Assembly (NCBI GenBank): GCA_028753945.1 | Contig: JAPNXP010000013.1 | Span: 5,209,501 to 5,273,500 of the forward strand | Reading direction: 5' to 3' | DNA from: Hexactinellida sp. DTS-2022 | Lineage: Eukaryota; Porifera; Hexactinellida | DNA: 64,000 nucleotides | Shown: positions 63,675 through 64,000 of the stretch, piece after piece | How the letters are laid out: every line of letters begins with the position of its first letter | How positions within the stretch are numbered: the first letter of the stretch is position 1 | Position numbers and translations under genes: made by a program | The notes under the pieces: generated by a model | What the model was told of the DNA's origin: nothing | The model's database searches: none | What the model saw: the letters and a program-made list of their open reading frames with translations, nothing else

Positions 63675-64000
63675 AAAATCCAAAATTGCAGCCTGTGCCG
63701 ATACATTTCCCTTTGGAGGCACTACATTTGGTGGTTGGAACAAGTAGTGCTTCCAAAGGGAAATACTTTCGGCACAGGCTGCAATTTTGGATTTTCAAAA
63801 AAATTGGAGGCACTACATTTGGTGGTTGGGTAACAAGTAGTGCTTCCAAAGGGAAATACTTGCGGCACAGGCTGCAATTTTGGATTTTCAAAAAAATTGG
63901 AGGCACTACATTTGGTGGTTGGGTAACAAGTAGTGCTTCCAAAGGAAAATACTTTCGGCACAGGCTGCAATTTTGGATTTTCGAAAAAATTGGAGGCACT
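63675..64000. mobile_element. Tandem array of hairpin MITEs, GCAGCCTGTGC variant, reaching the window edge
   Basis: Three or more head-to-tail ~115-base units, each with AAATTGCAGCCTGTGCC-type ends, GGAGGCACTACATTTGGTGG and AGTAGTGCTTCCAAAGGGAA. The array continues past the window edge. The frames on the opposite strand with repeated CSLCRKYFPLEAL are artefacts of the units. Confidence 0.9.

Noticed and set aside
1..64000. Transposase or reverse transcriptase genes
   Set aside because: None seen in any frame; all recognised mobile elements here are short and non-coding.
1..64000. rRNA or tRNA genes
   Set aside because: No stretch showed a convincing rRNA core or a tRNA cloverleaf by eye; a covariance-model search would be needed to exclude a diverged one.

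Overview
The window is nuclear DNA from an animal. It is AT-rich, with GT-AG introns, many microsatellites and several families of short inverted-repeat transposons (MITEs). The genes are animal-type: cadherin/NIDO/AMOP/VWD/EGF receptor, MED17, TBC1D20-like, DNAJA-like, SEC14-like with GOLD, NHL-repeat, LAMP-like and calmodulin-like proteins. The gene mix, the small gaps between host genes and the expanded NHL and SEC14-like families suggest a non-bilaterian animal such as a sponge. That is inference and the species cannot be named from sequence alone.

Layout. (1) 1458-17395 (+): an intron-rich gene with espin-like ankyrin repeats at the N-terminus, a long low-complexity and coiled-coil middle and, by reading-frame continuity, a C-terminal LIM domain. 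Two intronless genes lie in its introns: an SLC18B1-like transporter (3467-4891, +) and a small orphan helical protein (15531-15938, +). (2) 17618-38974 (+): a 22-exon gene for a roughly 2,019-residue type I membrane protein with cadherin-like repeats, NIDO, AMOP, VWD, EGF repeats and one membrane span. Its introns hold an antisense NHL protein (18916-20145), a 5' fragment of a second NHL gene and three SEC14-like genes, two of which form a 3.4 kb palindrome. (3) 39259-40506 (-): an orphan multi-pass membrane protein. (4) 41118-42269 (+): a TBC1D20-like RabGAP. (5) 43104-45990 (+): a DNAJA2-like protein with no visible J domain. (6) 46907-48139 (+): an intact NHL protein. (7) 49110-61112 (+): MED17 in seven exons; its 8.1 kb second intron carries four antisense EF-hand genes. 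(8) 61290-63323 (+): two tandem LAMP-like genes.

The main theme is genes within genes. Three intron-rich hosts contain ten intact intronless guests plus one fragment. The guests are mostly small gene families (SEC14-like, NHL, calmodulin-like), as expected if the families spread by retrocopying or segmental duplication into large introns. The same introns carry MITEs, nested MITEs and tandem repeats, some of which copy a splice junction or supply a splice acceptor tract. Two introns appear to use GC-AG ends.

The products are cytoskeletal, adhesive, secretory/lysosomal and transcriptional proteins. Nothing shows that they form one pathway; the link between them is genomic architecture. Exon boundaries were read by eye from splice consensus, frame and homology, so edges marked uncertain should be treated as such.
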